Of a stretch of 64,000 nt of DNA, positions 1 through 9,025 are shown piece after piece. Below the pieces are notes generated by a model. The model ran no database searches. It saw only the letters and a program-made list of their open reading frames with translations, and was not told the DNA's origin. Numbering within the stretch: the stretch's first letter is position 1; each line of letters opens with the position of its first letter. The stretch comes from an uncultured bacterium (lineage in GTDB: Bacteria; Bacteroidota; Ignavibacteria; Kapaibacteriales; UBA4661), in contig CALCNX010000071.1 of assembly GCA_937899715.1 (NCBI GenBank), positions 20,267 to 84,266 of the forward strand. The letters run 5' to 3'. The translations under genes were made by a program, and so were the position numbers.

Positions 1-349
1 AGGCAATATCGGGTCTGCGAACTTGACCACTTGGCAAAAGGCAGTCGGTTTCGGGAAGAAGCGTATGGCGCTGTTTGCGAAAAGGAGTTTGTTCAAATGC
101 GAATAGGATGTTGTCAGCTATGTTGCGCTCCGTATTTCTCATAGAAACCTCGTTAATTTCGATAATACCGTTATTCCACTCATATTTCCAGCCGTCCGGC
201 TCGCGTTCCCAGTCCAAAAAATCACGCAACGACATCTTCAAGCCGTCATATTTGGGGCGTGAGAGATGCACTACATCCTTGCGAATACGTGCCGTACCCT
301 TGGGTAACGGGATAGCACGGGGTGTTCGTTTTGCTGCAATAGTAGCCAT
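1..349 (-). CDS. Uma2-family putative endonuclease, 3' end outside window
   Basis: Reading the minus strand from ATG at 349 gives 116 uninterrupted residues that run off the left edge, so the gene is partial. The protein has an N-terminal basic stretch, then KMSLRDFLDWE, WKYEWNNGIIEINE and, near the edge, RRPDIA. This matches the Uma2 (DUF820) PD-(D/E)xK nuclease-like fold, where a short helix is followed by a YE-x-x-x-G-x-I strand and, after a C-terminal shift, a conserved PD-(I/V)-A strand. The family is abundant and mostly uncharacterised; nuclease activity is inferred from fold. It is divergent to the downstream oxoglutarate dehydrogenase gene, with about 250 bp of AT-rich non-coding DNA between them in which I see no convincing promoter. 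The catalytic EXK segment is outside the window. Confidence 0.72.
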   Translation of the reverse strand, partial: MATIAAKRTPRAIPLPKGTARIRKDVVHLSRPKYDGLKMSLRDFLDWEREPDGWKYEWNNGIIEINEVSMRNTERNIADNILFAFEQTPFRKQRHTLLPETDCLLPSGQVRRPDIA

Positions 350-601
350 GATTGGATAGCAGAAGAAAAAAGAAATAGTTAAGTCCAGAACGGTACAAAG
401 GTTCAATAACAAATTGCGCTTTTTTTACGCAAAAATCAACAGATTCGCCGTCTCAGAACGAAAAACATTGTGGAAAATCTCGCAGGTTTTCCTAAGTTGT
501 GGTATTTGCTTGTACAAAAGCAAAAATTGACTGAAACACCCCGTAAAACCTAGCAAAAACGATTTTACCTTTCTTACTTTACTACACAAAGGTTTGTTAT
601 T

Positions 602-3600
602 ATGCTTACCATGAATTCCGCTTTTGTGGAAGACTTATTTTTCGAGTATTTGCGTTCGCCGGACGCGGTTGCGCCTGATTGGCGTGAGTATTTTGATGCC
701 AATCGCGCTGAAATTGCTACGGAACTAGGTGTTCCGGCAAATGCCCTTCCCGCAGCAGTGGCTCAGTATGCCACGCCCACACCGCCAAGCAGCGCAGCAG
801 CAAGCTACACCAATGGCGCAAATGGTCATTCAAATGGCTCTGCCAATGGCTCGTCGTCGGCTCCTAACCCTACGCCTGTGCAAGCACCACCTGCTCAAGC
901 AGCGCCTACAAGCACTCCCGCTCCGGCAAAGGCTGAACCCAAGATTTTTCTTGGTCCGCTGGATTCGATTGTGCCGATAAGTGGCGTAGCGGAGCGCGTT
1001 GTAACGAACATGGAATCAAGTTTGAATGTGCCTGTCGCAACGACCGTACGTACGATGCCGATTAAAGCATTGGAAGAAAATCGCAATGTGATTAACGGTA
1101 TTCTTTCGCGCCGCCGTAAGAAGAAAATTAGCTTCACGCATATTCTTGCATGGGCTATTGTGCGGGCGCTCATGAAATATCCGGGTATGAACGATGCTTT
1201 TGCGCGGCAGGACGGAAAACCTGTGCGTGTGAAGCGCGGATCGGTGAACATGGGCTTGGCTGTGGATGCGGTTCGCAAGGACGGTTCGCGTGGACTGGTC
1301 GTGCCAAGCGTGAAGAACGCGCAAAACATGACGTTTGCTGAGTTCATTGCTGAATATGACAGCCTCATTGCAAAGTCTCGCGTGAACAAACTCGACGTAA
1401 ACGACCTTTCCGGCACAACGGCTTCGCTGACCAATCCGGGTATGCTTGGCACAAACGCCTCCATTCCACGTCTGATGGAAGGCATGGGCTTGATTGTGGC
1501 GGCAGGTTCGATTGATTATCCAGCAGAAATGAAAGCGTTTGCGCCACAAATGCTGGCAACGATGGCGGTCAGCAAAGTAATGACCATTACCAATACCTAC
1601 GACCACCGCATTATTCAAGGTGCGGAGTCGGGTGAGTTCTTGAATTATATCGAAGAATTGCTGAAGGGCGAGGATAATTTCTACGACCAAATTTTTGCCA
1701 GTCTGCACATCCCCTTCGAGCCGTTCAAATGGTCGGTTGATTTGAATAATAATCCTTTTTTCAACGGCGATACGGCAGAGGTGTTGGAGCAGGAAACGAA
1801 AGTTGTTCAGCTCATCAATGCGTATCGGGTGCGCGGGCATCTCTACGCAGACGTGAATCCACTTGGTTTGCAGGGGTATTACTATCCCGAATTGGACATC
1901 AGCCATTATGGGCTGACGATTTGGGATTTGAGTCGTGAGTACGATACAGGCGGCTTGGGCGGCATCAAACGCGCTCCGCTCCGTGATATTCTCACGCTTC
2001 TGCGCGATACATATTGCAGCAAAATCGGTGTGGAATTTATGCACATTCCCGAACTGGACAAAAAAGCGTGGGTGCGCGATAAATTCGAGGAAGTCTATAA
2101 TCACGCCAAATATACCCGCGATGAAAAAATCCGTATTCTCGCTAAACTCGTGGAAGCGGAATCCTTTGAAAAGTACATCCACACGAAGTTTGTCGGCTCA
2201 AAGCGTTTTTCGGTCGAGGGCGGTGAAGTATTCGTGCCTGCGATTGACAAAATCTTGGAATTTGCTGCCGATAGAGGCGTAACCGATGTTTATATGGGCA
2301 TGGCGCACAGAGGACGCTTGAATACGCTCATCAACATCATGGGCAAATCGGCTGCTGCCATGTTTAAGAAATTCCAAAACGAACTTGACCCGAATTATCA
2401 AGGCTCCGGCGATGTGAAATATCACCTCGGCGCACAGGGCAAATACAAACATCCGCGAACCGGAGTGGAAGTGGATGTCGTTCTAGCGCCCAATCCAAGC
2501 CATTTGGAAGCCGTAAACCCCGTTGTGGAAGGCATGGCGCGTGGGCGGATTGATGAGATAAACGATAAAACATTTTCCAAAGTGTTGCCGATTCTCGTTC
2601 ATGGCGACTCCGCAATGGCGGGCTTGGGAATAGTGCAAGAAACGCTGAACTTGGCTCGCTTGCGTGGGTACAAGACCGGCGGCACGATTCATATTATCAT
2701 CAATAACCAAATCGGCTTTACGACGATGCCGGAGGATGCACGTTCCACGATTTATTGTTCCGACATCGGCAAAATGCTGCAAGTACCGATTCTGCACGTG
2801 AACGGCGGCGACCCGGAGGCTGTGCTCACGGCAGCCGCATTTGCGATTGAGTACCGCCAAGAATTTGGCGAAGATGTGATTATTGACCTCATGTGTTACC
2901 GCAAATACGGGCACAACGAAACCGACGAACCCGCATACACACAGCCTTTGCTCTATAAAAAAATCAAGACGTTGCCTGCTGCATCCGAACTCTACCGCGA
3001 CCATCTGCTTGAGGAAAAACTTATTTCCCGCGAAGAGGCTGATGCAATCTATGCCGATGTGCAAAAGCGCTGGGACGATGCTTTTGCGGCAAGTAAAGAA
3101 GCGAAGCCAAAGGAACTGCCGCGCCCGCCGCAAGTGGATATGTTTACTTCGTCCGATACTCGCATCAGCGCTGACCTTGTGCGTGACCTCGGCGAAAAAC
3201 TCAGTACTGTTCCGGGGCATTTTACCGTTCACCCGAAACTGGCAGATTTGCTGAAGCGGCGTGGAGAAATGGTGTCGCAGGATAAAGGCTTGGATTGGGG
3301 TATGGGTGAAGCGCTCGCCTTTGGTTCATTGCTCGTGGAAGGCTATCCCGTGCGGATTACGGGCGAGGACGCGGCGCGTGGCACGTTCAGCCACCGCCAC
3401 GCTGTGCTGACGGACTTTATGACCGAAAGCGAACTTATTTTGCTTGACCGTGTGAAGCAAGGGCAGCATCCGTTCTATATCTACGATTCGGCACTGTCGG
3501 AATTTGGCGTGATGGGCTTTGAATACGGCTACAGCGTCCAGCGCCCGCAAGGACTCACGATTTGGGAAGGGCAGTTCGGCGACTTTATGAACGGTGCGCA

Positions 3601-4318
3601 AACGATTATTGACCAGTTCCTTTCCTCCGGCGAAACCAAGTGGGCACAGACTTCCAGCCTCGTGCTTCTGCTGCCGCACGGATACGAAGGTCAGGGACCC
3701 GAGCACTCCAGCGCTCGCTTGGAGCGGTTCTTACAGCTTTGCGCCGAAGATAACATGATTGTCGGGAATTTTACAACACCCGCACAGCTTTTCCACGCTC
3801 TTCGCCGTCAGGTCAAGCGCGAATTCAAAAAGCCGCTTGTGCTGATGACTCCGAAAAGTATGCTCCGCAGCCCGCTTGCCGTCTCGAAGATTGAGGAATT
3901 TACGAGCGGAACATTCCAAGAAGTAATTGACGACACCGCCGTAAAAGCAGAAAATGTACAGCGAGTACTGTTCTGTTCGGGCAAAGTCTATTACGACCTT
4001 GTGGCAAAGCGTACAAAACTTGGCGCTGACGATGTAGCGATTGTGCGCTTGGAGCAGTTGTATCCGTTCCACGAAGCGCGTGTTCGTCAGATTTTGCAGA
4101 AGTACGAACGCGCAAAAAATGTGGTATGGGTGCAGGAAGAGCCGAAAAATATGGGCGCATGGTCGTTTGTTGCACCACTTTTTGCGGAGTTGCTGCTCAT
4201 TAGCCAAAATCTCCGCTACGCCGGACGGAAGGCAAGCGCCAGTCCGGCAACGGGATTTGCGGCGGTGCATAACCTTGAGCAAGAAGCCTTGCTGGATGCG
4301 GCATTTGGGCAGTTTTAA
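602..4318 (+). CDS. kgd: Fused 2-oxoglutarate decarboxylase/dehydrogenase E1 with succinyltransferase E2 domain
   Basis: This is a TCA-cycle enzyme that decarboxylates 2-oxoglutarate with thiamine diphosphate and passes the succinyl group to lipoate. Residues 1-30 form the E1 N-terminal peptide (FVEDLFFEYLRSP). Residues 45-115 are an Ala/Pro/Ser/Gly linker. About 115-350 is an E2 acyltransferase catalytic domain with DHRIIQGAESGEFL around 335. From about 370 to the end is the E1 part, with HRGRLNTLINIMGK, NPSHLEAVNPVVEG, HGDSAMAGLG, INNQIGFTT and YRKYGHNETDEPAYTQ. At 1238 residues it has the length and domain order of actinobacterial Kgd/OdhA, and no lipoyl domain is present, as in those proteins. 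Two in-frame ATGs (602, 611) are possible starts. It appears monocistronic, followed by a hairpin at 4336-4373. Confidence 0.95.
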   Translation: MLTMNSAFVEDLFFEYLRSPDAVAPDWREYFDANRAEIATELGVPANALPAAVAQYATPTPPSSAAASYTNGANGHSNGSANGSSSAPNPTPVQAPPAQAAPTSTPAPAKAEPKIFLGPLDSIVPISGVAERVVTNMESSLNVPVATTVRTMPIKALEENRNVINGILSRRRKKKISFTHILAWAIVRALMKYPGMNDAFARQDGKPVRVKRGSVNMGLAVDAVRKDGSRGLVVPSVKNAQNMTFAEFIAEYDSLIAKSRVNKLDVNDLSGTTASLTNPGMLGTNASIPRLMEGMGLIVAAGSIDYPAEMKAFAPQMLATMAVSKVMTITNTYDHRIIQGAESGEFLNYIEELLKGEDNFYDQIFASLHIPFEPFKWSVDLNNNPFFNGDTAEVLEQETKVVQLINAYRVRGHLYADVNPLGLQGYYYPELDISHYGLTIWDLSREYDTGGLGGIKRAPLRDILTLLRDTYCSKIGVEFMHIPELDKKAWVRDKFEEVYNHAKYTRDEKIRILAKLVEAESFEKYIHTKFVGSKRFSVEGGEVFVPAIDKILEFAADRGVTDVYMGMAHRGRLNTLINIMGKSAAAMFKKFQNELDPNYQGSGDVKYHLGAQGKYKHPRTGVEVDVVLAPNPSHLEAVNPVVEGMARGRIDEINDKTFSKVLPILVHGDSAMAGLGIVQETLNLARLRGYKTGGTIHIIINNQIGFTTMPEDARSTIYCSDIGKMLQVPILHVNGGDPEAVLTAAAFAIEYRQEFGEDVIIDLMCYRKYGHNETDEPAYTQPLLYKKIKTLPAASELYRDHLLEEKLISREEADAIYADVQKRWDDAFAASKEAKPKELPRPPQVDMFTSSDTRISADLVRDLGEKLSTVPGHFTVHPKLADLLKRRGEMVSQDKGLDWGMGEALAFGSLLVEGYPVRITGEDAARGTFSHRHAVLTDFMTESELILLDRVKQGQHPFYIYDSALSEFGVMGFEYGYSVQRPQGLTIWEGQFGDFMNGAQTIIDQFLSSGETKWAQTSSLVLLLPHGYEGQGPEHSSARLERFLQLCAEDNMIVGNFTTPAQLFHALRRQVKREFKKPLVLMTPKSMLRSPLAVSKIEEFTSGTFQEVIDDTAVKAENVQRVLFCSGKVYYDLVAKRTKLGADDVAIVRLEQLYPFHEARVRQILQKYERAKNVVWVQEEPKNMGAWSFVAPLFAELLLISQNLRYAGRKASASPATGFAAVHNLEQEALLDAAFGQF

Positions 4319-4335
4319 GATTATAGAAATGGAGA

Positions 4336-4373
4336 AACGTCTCGAATCGTGCATTAGTGCGGTTCGGGACGTT
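4336..4373 (+). terminator. Hairpin after the oxoglutarate dehydrogenase gene
   Basis: AACGTCTCGAA at 4336-4346 pairs with TTCGGGACGTT at 4363-4373 (one mismatch), 18 bp after the stop codon. The run of T that would mark a strong intrinsic terminator is weak (ATTGTACTG). It also sits 30 bp upstream of the methyltransferase start, so a role as operator for the restriction-modification operon is an alternative. Confidence 0.4.
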
Positions 4374-4402
4374 ATTGTACTGTACATAGACACACTCTTT
4401 GA

Positions 4403-5587
4403 ATGGATATTATGCAAAAGCCTACGATTGGCGTATTCTCCTTTTTTGCCGGAGCCGGATTTTTGGATTTGGGATTTGAAACCACAGAGCACTTTGAGAC
4501 GCTTTTTGTGAATGAATATCACAAAGCGTTTATGAGTGTTTATGAGGCTTCGCGGAACAGTTTGGGCATTGTCGCACCTGTTTTTGGTCATCACACGTGC
4601 AGCATTGAGGAGTATCAGTTAAACAAATCGTATGGTTCACTGCCAGATTTTATGTCTGAAGCTCGTCGTACGCATGATATTATAGGCTTTTTGGGTGGTC
4701 CACCATGCCCTGATTTTTCCATTGCTGGTAAAAATAAAGGACAAACGGGAGAAAATGGACGCTTGTCAGAGACATATGTGAATTTGATTTGCCAAGCAAA
4801 ACCAGATTTCTTCTTGTTTGAAAATGTGAAAGGATTGTACAACACTAAAAAGCATCGAGAATTTTTTGATGCGATGAAGCAAAAGTTGATTGCATCGGGG
4901 TATTATCTTACGGAAAAGCTCATCAATGCTATTGAGTTTGGTGTGCCACAAGATAGGGAACGAATAATTCTACTGGGCTTTCAACGCTCCTTGTTGGGCG
5001 ATTTGGGTTTCAAATTAAATGGTTCTCCGCTTATCAAGAATTTTCCTTGGCAAGAGCACACTCGTTACAAAGCCTCAGAGGTGCTGGCGCTTCCTTGGGC
5101 AGTAATGGAGCCATTTGTAGCTGACTCTTGGAAGCCTGAACCTACCGATATTCCGCTTGAGCTGACTGTTGAGCATTGGTTTCGCAAGAACGATGTTGTG
5201 CATCATGCAAACGCAGATCATCATTTTACACCCCGTGCAGGATTACCAAAATTTCAAACAATTCCTGAAGGCGACGACCTCAAAAAATCCTACAAACGTC
5301 TTCATCGCTGGCGATACTCGCCGACGGCTGCCTATGGAAACAACGAGGTTCATTTACATCCCTACAAAGAGCGACGTATCTCGGTTGCGGAGGCACTTGC
5401 GATACAGTCTTTACCCAAAAATTTCATTATTCCGGCGGAAATTTCGCTGACCGATATGTTCAAAACTATTGGTAATGGAGTTCCATACTTAGCTGCACAA
5501 GGGCTTGCGCTCTCAATCAACGATTTTTTATACCACAATCCAATTCGGGATTTGAAAGCCGTCTATGAACCAAATCACAGCAAGTAA
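4403..5587 (+). CDS. DNA (cytosine-5) methyltransferase, type II RM system
   Basis: The enzyme transfers methyl from AdoMet to C5 of cytosine and protects the host from the neighbouring nuclease. Motifs are in canonical order: I FFAGAGFLDLGFE (14-26), IV GGPPCPDFS with catalytic Cys102, VI ENVKGL (140-145), VIII QDRERI (183-188), IX RRISVAEALAIQSLP, and X GNGVP (357-361). The motif IV tail is PCPDFS, not the usual PCQGFS. The variable target-recognition region lies between motifs VIII and IX and is fairly short. A second in-frame ATG at 4412 is possible. The last 23 bp overlap the restriction gene, so the two are translationally coupled. The DNA here is visibly more AT-rich than the flanking metabolic genes, which suggests transfer. 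Confidence 0.93.
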   Translation: MDIMQKPTIGVFSFFAGAGFLDLGFETTEHFETLFVNEYHKAFMSVYEASRNSLGIVAPVFGHHTCSIEEYQLNKSYGSLPDFMSEARRTHDIIGFLGGPPCPDFSIAGKNKGQTGENGRLSETYVNLICQAKPDFFLFENVKGLYNTKKHREFFDAMKQKLIASGYYLTEKLINAIEFGVPQDRERIILLGFQRSLLGDLGFKLNGSPLIKNFPWQEHTRYKASEVLALPWAVMEPFVADSWKPEPTDIPLELTVEHWFRKNDVVHHANADHHFTPRAGLPKFQTIPEGDDLKKSYKRLHRWRYSPTAAYGNNEVHLHPYKERRISVAEALAIQSLPKNFIIPAEISLTDMFKTIGNGVPYLAAQGLALSINDFLYHNPIRDLKAVYEPNHSK

Positions 5588-6647
5588 TCTTGCGTCGTTT
5601 ATCGGTCAGTTGCAGAAGGAAATAGCGTACAACTACATCAATCCTCGCAATCATGGGTTAATTGAAATTGTTGATGTCGTACTCCCAGAGGGTCCAATTT
5701 TTATCAAACGCTGGAACCCTCATAATGGCGAGTCTTCATCGGAAGCAAGTGTTACTTCCATTTCAACGGAAATGCTCTGGCGCGTTGCCAATGCACTGGT
5801 GCCAAATCAGCCAATTAACATAGACAGAATCTTGGGCGCAAGCTACAATACACGGAGTGTGCTTGAATCCTTGCTTGCTAACACGCCCCAATTTTACTAC
5901 TGTTATCCGGGGCGCATTGAAAACACAGGTGGTAAGCCTGTTGTGAAACGTGGGCATAAACATCTCATTTGGTTGCCGGAGACACCGCACAAACAGGGCA
6001 TTGCGACAGAACATAGCACAGATATTGTGATTTCGGAAGTTCCAACGGTAGAAGTCTATTACGATAGTTTGGTACTGCCTGAAGCCATGCCAGATGTGGA
6101 AATGGACATTGAGGTGCAGCGTCGCCATGCACAGATTCAAATTGCGTTGTATTTTATTGGTCATCAACTTGGCTTCCGCACATGGATTGCGCAAAATGAT
6201 AAAGGGTTTTCTTACAAAAACAAGCGATTGGCGGAATACGACGGTGTTATTGCTTCCCTGCGCGACGAAAAGCTCATTTCTGCCCACAGCGAAGCTATCC
6301 ATGCCGCGTTGCTTATAGATTGCATCTGGTTCAAAAATGGTAAACTAATGCCTGCTGTGATGGAAATTGAGCATTCAACAGGTGTAACAAGTGGTCTGAC
6401 ACGAATGAAAAATTTTTGCGATGTATTTCCGCCATTCCCAACGCGATATGTGATTGTCGCCGACGACAACGAGCGTGAAAAAGTCGTCCGTGAAGCAAAC
6501 AAGCCACAGTTTCATACCTTAAACGTGAGGTTCTTTCCGTATTCTGCGGTTGAAGAACTCTATGCGCTTTGCCAGCGAAGGAAATTGCGGGGTGTAACGG
6601 AAGAGTTTTTGGATTGCTATATGGAGCCAGTTCTGATGCAGCGATAA
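5565..6647 (+). CDS. Putative type II restriction endonuclease
   Basis: Identification rests on context and on a nuclease-like core; I do not recognise a named enzyme or recognition site. It starts inside the 3' end of the cytosine methyltransferase gene (23-bp overlap), the usual layout of a type II pair. The 360-residue protein has Asp252 in LLIDCIWF and, 15 residues on, Glu267-x-Glu269-His270 in AVMEIEHSTGVTSGLTRM. This resembles the D...ExE/ExK metal site of PD-(D/E)xK nucleases of the type that carry an E-x-E-H-(S/T)-T strand followed by a helix. Residues 190-225 contain a predicted helix and a strand (IALYFIGHQLGFRTWIAQ) that would precede the core. Nothing in the reading frame looks broken. 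Confidence 0.75.
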   Translation: MNQITASNLASFIGQLQKEIAYNYINPRNHGLIEIVDVVLPEGPIFIKRWNPHNGESSSEASVTSISTEMLWRVANALVPNQPINIDRILGASYNTRSVLESLLANTPQFYYCYPGRIENTGGKPVVKRGHKHLIWLPETPHKQGIATEHSTDIVISEVPTVEVYYDSLVLPEAMPDVEMDIEVQRRHAQIQIALYFIGHQLGFRTWIAQNDKGFSYKNKRLAEYDGVIASLRDEKLISAHSEAIHAALLIDCIWFKNGKLMPAVMEIEHSTGVTSGLTRMKNFCDVFPPFPTRYVIVADDNEREKVVREANKPQFHTLNVRFFPYSAVEELYALCQRRKLRGVTEEFLDCYMEPVLMQR

Positions 6648-6683
6648 GACAAACAAACATCCTTACAGCACATTTTTTTTTTC

Positions 6684-7550
6684 ATGCCCTCACGTTTCCA
6701 AAATTCCACAACCATCATCACCGGCGCTGCCTCCGGCATTGGCAGGGAACTGTCTTTGCAAGCCGCCGCCAAAGGATCGCGGGTAATTGCCGTGGACGTT
6801 AATCCAACAACATTGCAAGAAACTGCCGCGCTTGCTGCAAAGGAAAGTTTGTCGGTGGAAACGCACCTCGTGGATGTTTCTAAGCCGGATGAAATCGAAG
6901 CCTTTGCACAAAAAATTCTTCCTACCTTGTCCGGCAAGCGGCTGATTTTGGTGAATAACGCTGGCGTTGCGCTCTTGGGCGGGTACTGGTGGGACATGAC
7001 GCTTGAGGATACGGAATGGCTCTTGAGCATAAACCAAATGGGTGTAATCCGCATGACGAGGGCGTTTCTGCCCTCTATGCTTGCGCAGAATGACGGGCAT
7101 ATTGTGAACATTTCAAGCGTGTTCGGGCTTGCGGGGATGGCGCAGCATTTGGCATATTGCACATCGAAGTTTGCCGTGCGCGGTTTCACCGAAGCTCTCA
7201 GGATGGAGCTTTTGACCACGAACATCGAAACCACCTGTGTCCATCCGGGCGGTATCAAAACAAATGTTACGAACAACGCACGCCGGAGCGGAGAACTCTT
7301 TACCGAAGCGATGGTGAGCGAATCACACGAAGAATTTACGCGTAATGCTTTCACAACTGCCGCCAGCGCTGCTCGGCAAATCCTCCGGGCGATAGAAAAG
7401 CGGAAGCGCCGCTTGCTGATTGGTGCTGATGCGTGGGGCTTTGATGCGCTCGCAAGGCTTTTCCCGGTGCGCTATACAAGCATTATTGCGTTTGTGATGA
7501 ATCGTTTTTTTGAAAACCCCCACCAACAACGAAAAAGACTACACCAATGA
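6684..7550 (+). CDS. SDR-family NAD(P)-dependent oxidoreductase
   Basis: This is a classical short-chain dehydrogenase with a Rossmann fold: TIITGAASGIGREL near the N-terminus (cofactor loop), NNAG (residues about 91-94), the catalytic serine in VNISSVFG, and Tyr158-x3-Lys162 in AYCTSKFA. A conserved segment VHPGGIKTNV follows the active site. The protein is 288 residues, with a C-terminal tail that is basic and hydrophobic (RKRRLLIGADAWGFDAL), as in SDRs often found beside flavin monooxygenases. Its stop codon overlaps the start of the next gene in an ATGA, so the two are translationally coupled. It probably oxidises or reduces an alcohol/ketone used by the neighbouring monooxygenase; the substrate is unknown. 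Confidence 0.9.
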   Translation: MPSRFQNSTTIITGAASGIGRELSLQAAAKGSRVIAVDVNPTTLQETAALAAKESLSVETHLVDVSKPDEIEAFAQKILPTLSGKRLILVNNAGVALLGGYWWDMTLEDTEWLLSINQMGVIRMTRAFLPSMLAQNDGHIVNISSVFGLAGMAQHLAYCTSKFAVRGFTEALRMELLTTNIETTCVHPGGIKTNVTNNARRSGELFTEAMVSESHEEFTRNAFTTAASAARQILRAIEKRKRRLLIGADAWGFDALARLFPVRYTSIIAFVMNRFFENPHQQRKRLHQ

Positions 7551-9013
7551 CGGCAGACTACGAATTTGGCATTGTCGGAACGGGCTTTGGCGGCTTGATT
7601 GCTGCTTTGAAGCTCCAAGAGCTTGGCAAAAATTCCTTCGTCATGTTTGAGCGTGCCCCCGACGTTGGTGGTACGTGGCGCGATAACTTCTATCCGGGCT
7701 GCGCGTGCGATGTACAGTCCAATCTTTATTCGATTGCCTCTCAGCCCAATCCCGCATGGTCGCACACATTTTCCACGCAGCCCGAAATCTGGCAGTACAT
7801 GAAAAATGTTATTGCCAAGAATCACCTTGCGCCGCATATTCGGCTGAATACAACGGTTACCGCCGCACATTTTCTTGAGAAAGAAGGTGTGTGGCTTCTG
7901 CGAGACCAGCACGGGCGCGAAACGCGAGTGCGAATGCTCCTTCTGGCGACAGGACCGCTCAATCGCCCGAATAAACCGCACTTTGCGGGCATGGAGCGTT
8001 TTCGGGGCGAGATTGTTCATTCTGCTGAATGGCGCACCGATATTGACCTTCAGGGAAAACGTGTCGCGGTAATTGGCACAGGGGCAAGCGCGATTCAGAT
8101 TGTTCCGGCAGTGGCTCCACTCGTCAAGCAATTAAGCGTCTTTCAGCGCACACCTGCATGGATTGTGCCCCGATTCGACAAGGTAGTCTCCGGCTTTCGC
8201 AAGAATCTCTTTCGGCGCTTTCCGGCATTGCAGCGTTTTGTGCGGCGGCGCATTTTCTGGGCAAATGAAATAAGCGGTTATACGTTTGTTCACGACACGA
8301 AGCTGCGTCGTATTCCTGAGATTTTTGCTCAACGGCATCTGAGGAGGCATATCAAAGACCCCGACTTGCGACGAAAATTCACACCGAGATATGAGCTTGG
8401 CTGCAAGCGTGTTCTGGTCTCCGATGATTTTTACCCCACGTTCAATCTTCCGCACGTCCACTTGGAGACCGCTCCCATTCAAGAGTTTACCGAAAATGGT
8501 CTTCGGTGCGAGGGGAAAGAAGAGCAGAGTTTTGATGTGATAATTCTCGCAACAGGCTTCATTGCGGCAGATATAGATTGGGGAATCGAAATCACGGGCT
8601 TGCAAGGGCGAAATTTGATGGACGAATGGAAACAAACTGGTGCAGAAGCGTATTTAGGCACGACCGTCTCAGGATTCCCAAACCTCGCTCTGGTGCTGGG
8701 ACCGAACACCGGCGGCGGGCATAATTCGGTGCTGGACACGATGGAATCGCAAATGGATTATGTGGCGGAGTACATCCGCTTGCTCGAAAGTCAGTCACCA
8801 AGCACTTTTCTCGACCTTCGTGCTAACGTACAAAACGCATACAATCATCGTTTGCAGACAATGTTTCACGGCACGGTGTGGTCATCGGGCTGCAAAAGTT
8901 GGTATTACAGTTCAGAAGGGAAAAATACAACCATTTATCCGCGATTGAACAGGCATTTTCGCAAAGCAGTTTCTACGTTCAAGTCCGATGAATACACAAT
9001 TTCTCACTCTTAA
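7547..9013 (+). CDS. Flavin-containing (Baeyer-Villiger type) monooxygenase
   Basis: FAD- and NADPH-dependent oxygenase of 488 residues. The FAD-binding GTGFGGL is at 11-17, followed by the family block GGTWRDNFYPGCACDVQS. The Baeyer-Villiger signature F-x-G-x3-H-x3-W is present as FRGEIVHSAEW, followed by the NADPH-binding VIGTGASAIQIVPA. The C-terminal half holds FQRTPAWIVPR, ATGFIAADIDW and NTGGGHNSVLDTMESQ. These enzymes convert ketones to esters or lactones. The gene is coupled by ATGA overlap to the SDR and followed 12 bp later by an amidase, so an operon for oxidising and hydrolysing a ketone- or amide-containing substrate is plausible. No substrate can be named from the sequence. Confidence 0.9.
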   Translation: MTADYEFGIVGTGFGGLIAALKLQELGKNSFVMFERAPDVGGTWRDNFYPGCACDVQSNLYSIASQPNPAWSHTFSTQPEIWQYMKNVIAKNHLAPHIRLNTTVTAAHFLEKEGVWLLRDQHGRETRVRMLLLATGPLNRPNKPHFAGMERFRGEIVHSAEWRTDIDLQGKRVAVIGTGASAIQIVPAVAPLVKQLSVFQRTPAWIVPRFDKVVSGFRKNLFRRFPALQRFVRRRIFWANEISGYTFVHDTKLRRIPEIFAQRHLRRHIKDPDLRRKFTPRYELGCKRVLVSDDFYPTFNLPHVHLETAPIQEFTENGLRCEGKEEQSFDVIILATGFIAADIDWGIEITGLQGRNLMDEWKQTGAEAYLGTTVSGFPNLALVLGPNTGGGHNSVLDTMESQMDYVAEYIRLLESQSPSTFLDLRANVQNAYNHRLQTMFHGTVWSSGCKSWYYSSEGKNTTIYPRLNRHFRKAVSTFKSDEYTISHS

Positions 9014-9025
9014 CCCGCTTGGCAA

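Noticed and set aside
75..359. 94-residue plus-strand frame
   Set aside because: It is the antisense of the Uma2-family gene on the minus strand, which has a recognisable family pattern.
1016..2182. 388-residue minus-strand frame inside kgd
   Set aside because: Antisense of a strongly conserved enzyme; no family features of its own.
2483..4594. Minus-strand frames of 249 and 287 residues over kgd
   Set aside because: Antisense shadows with low-complexity composition; kgd is conserved throughout.
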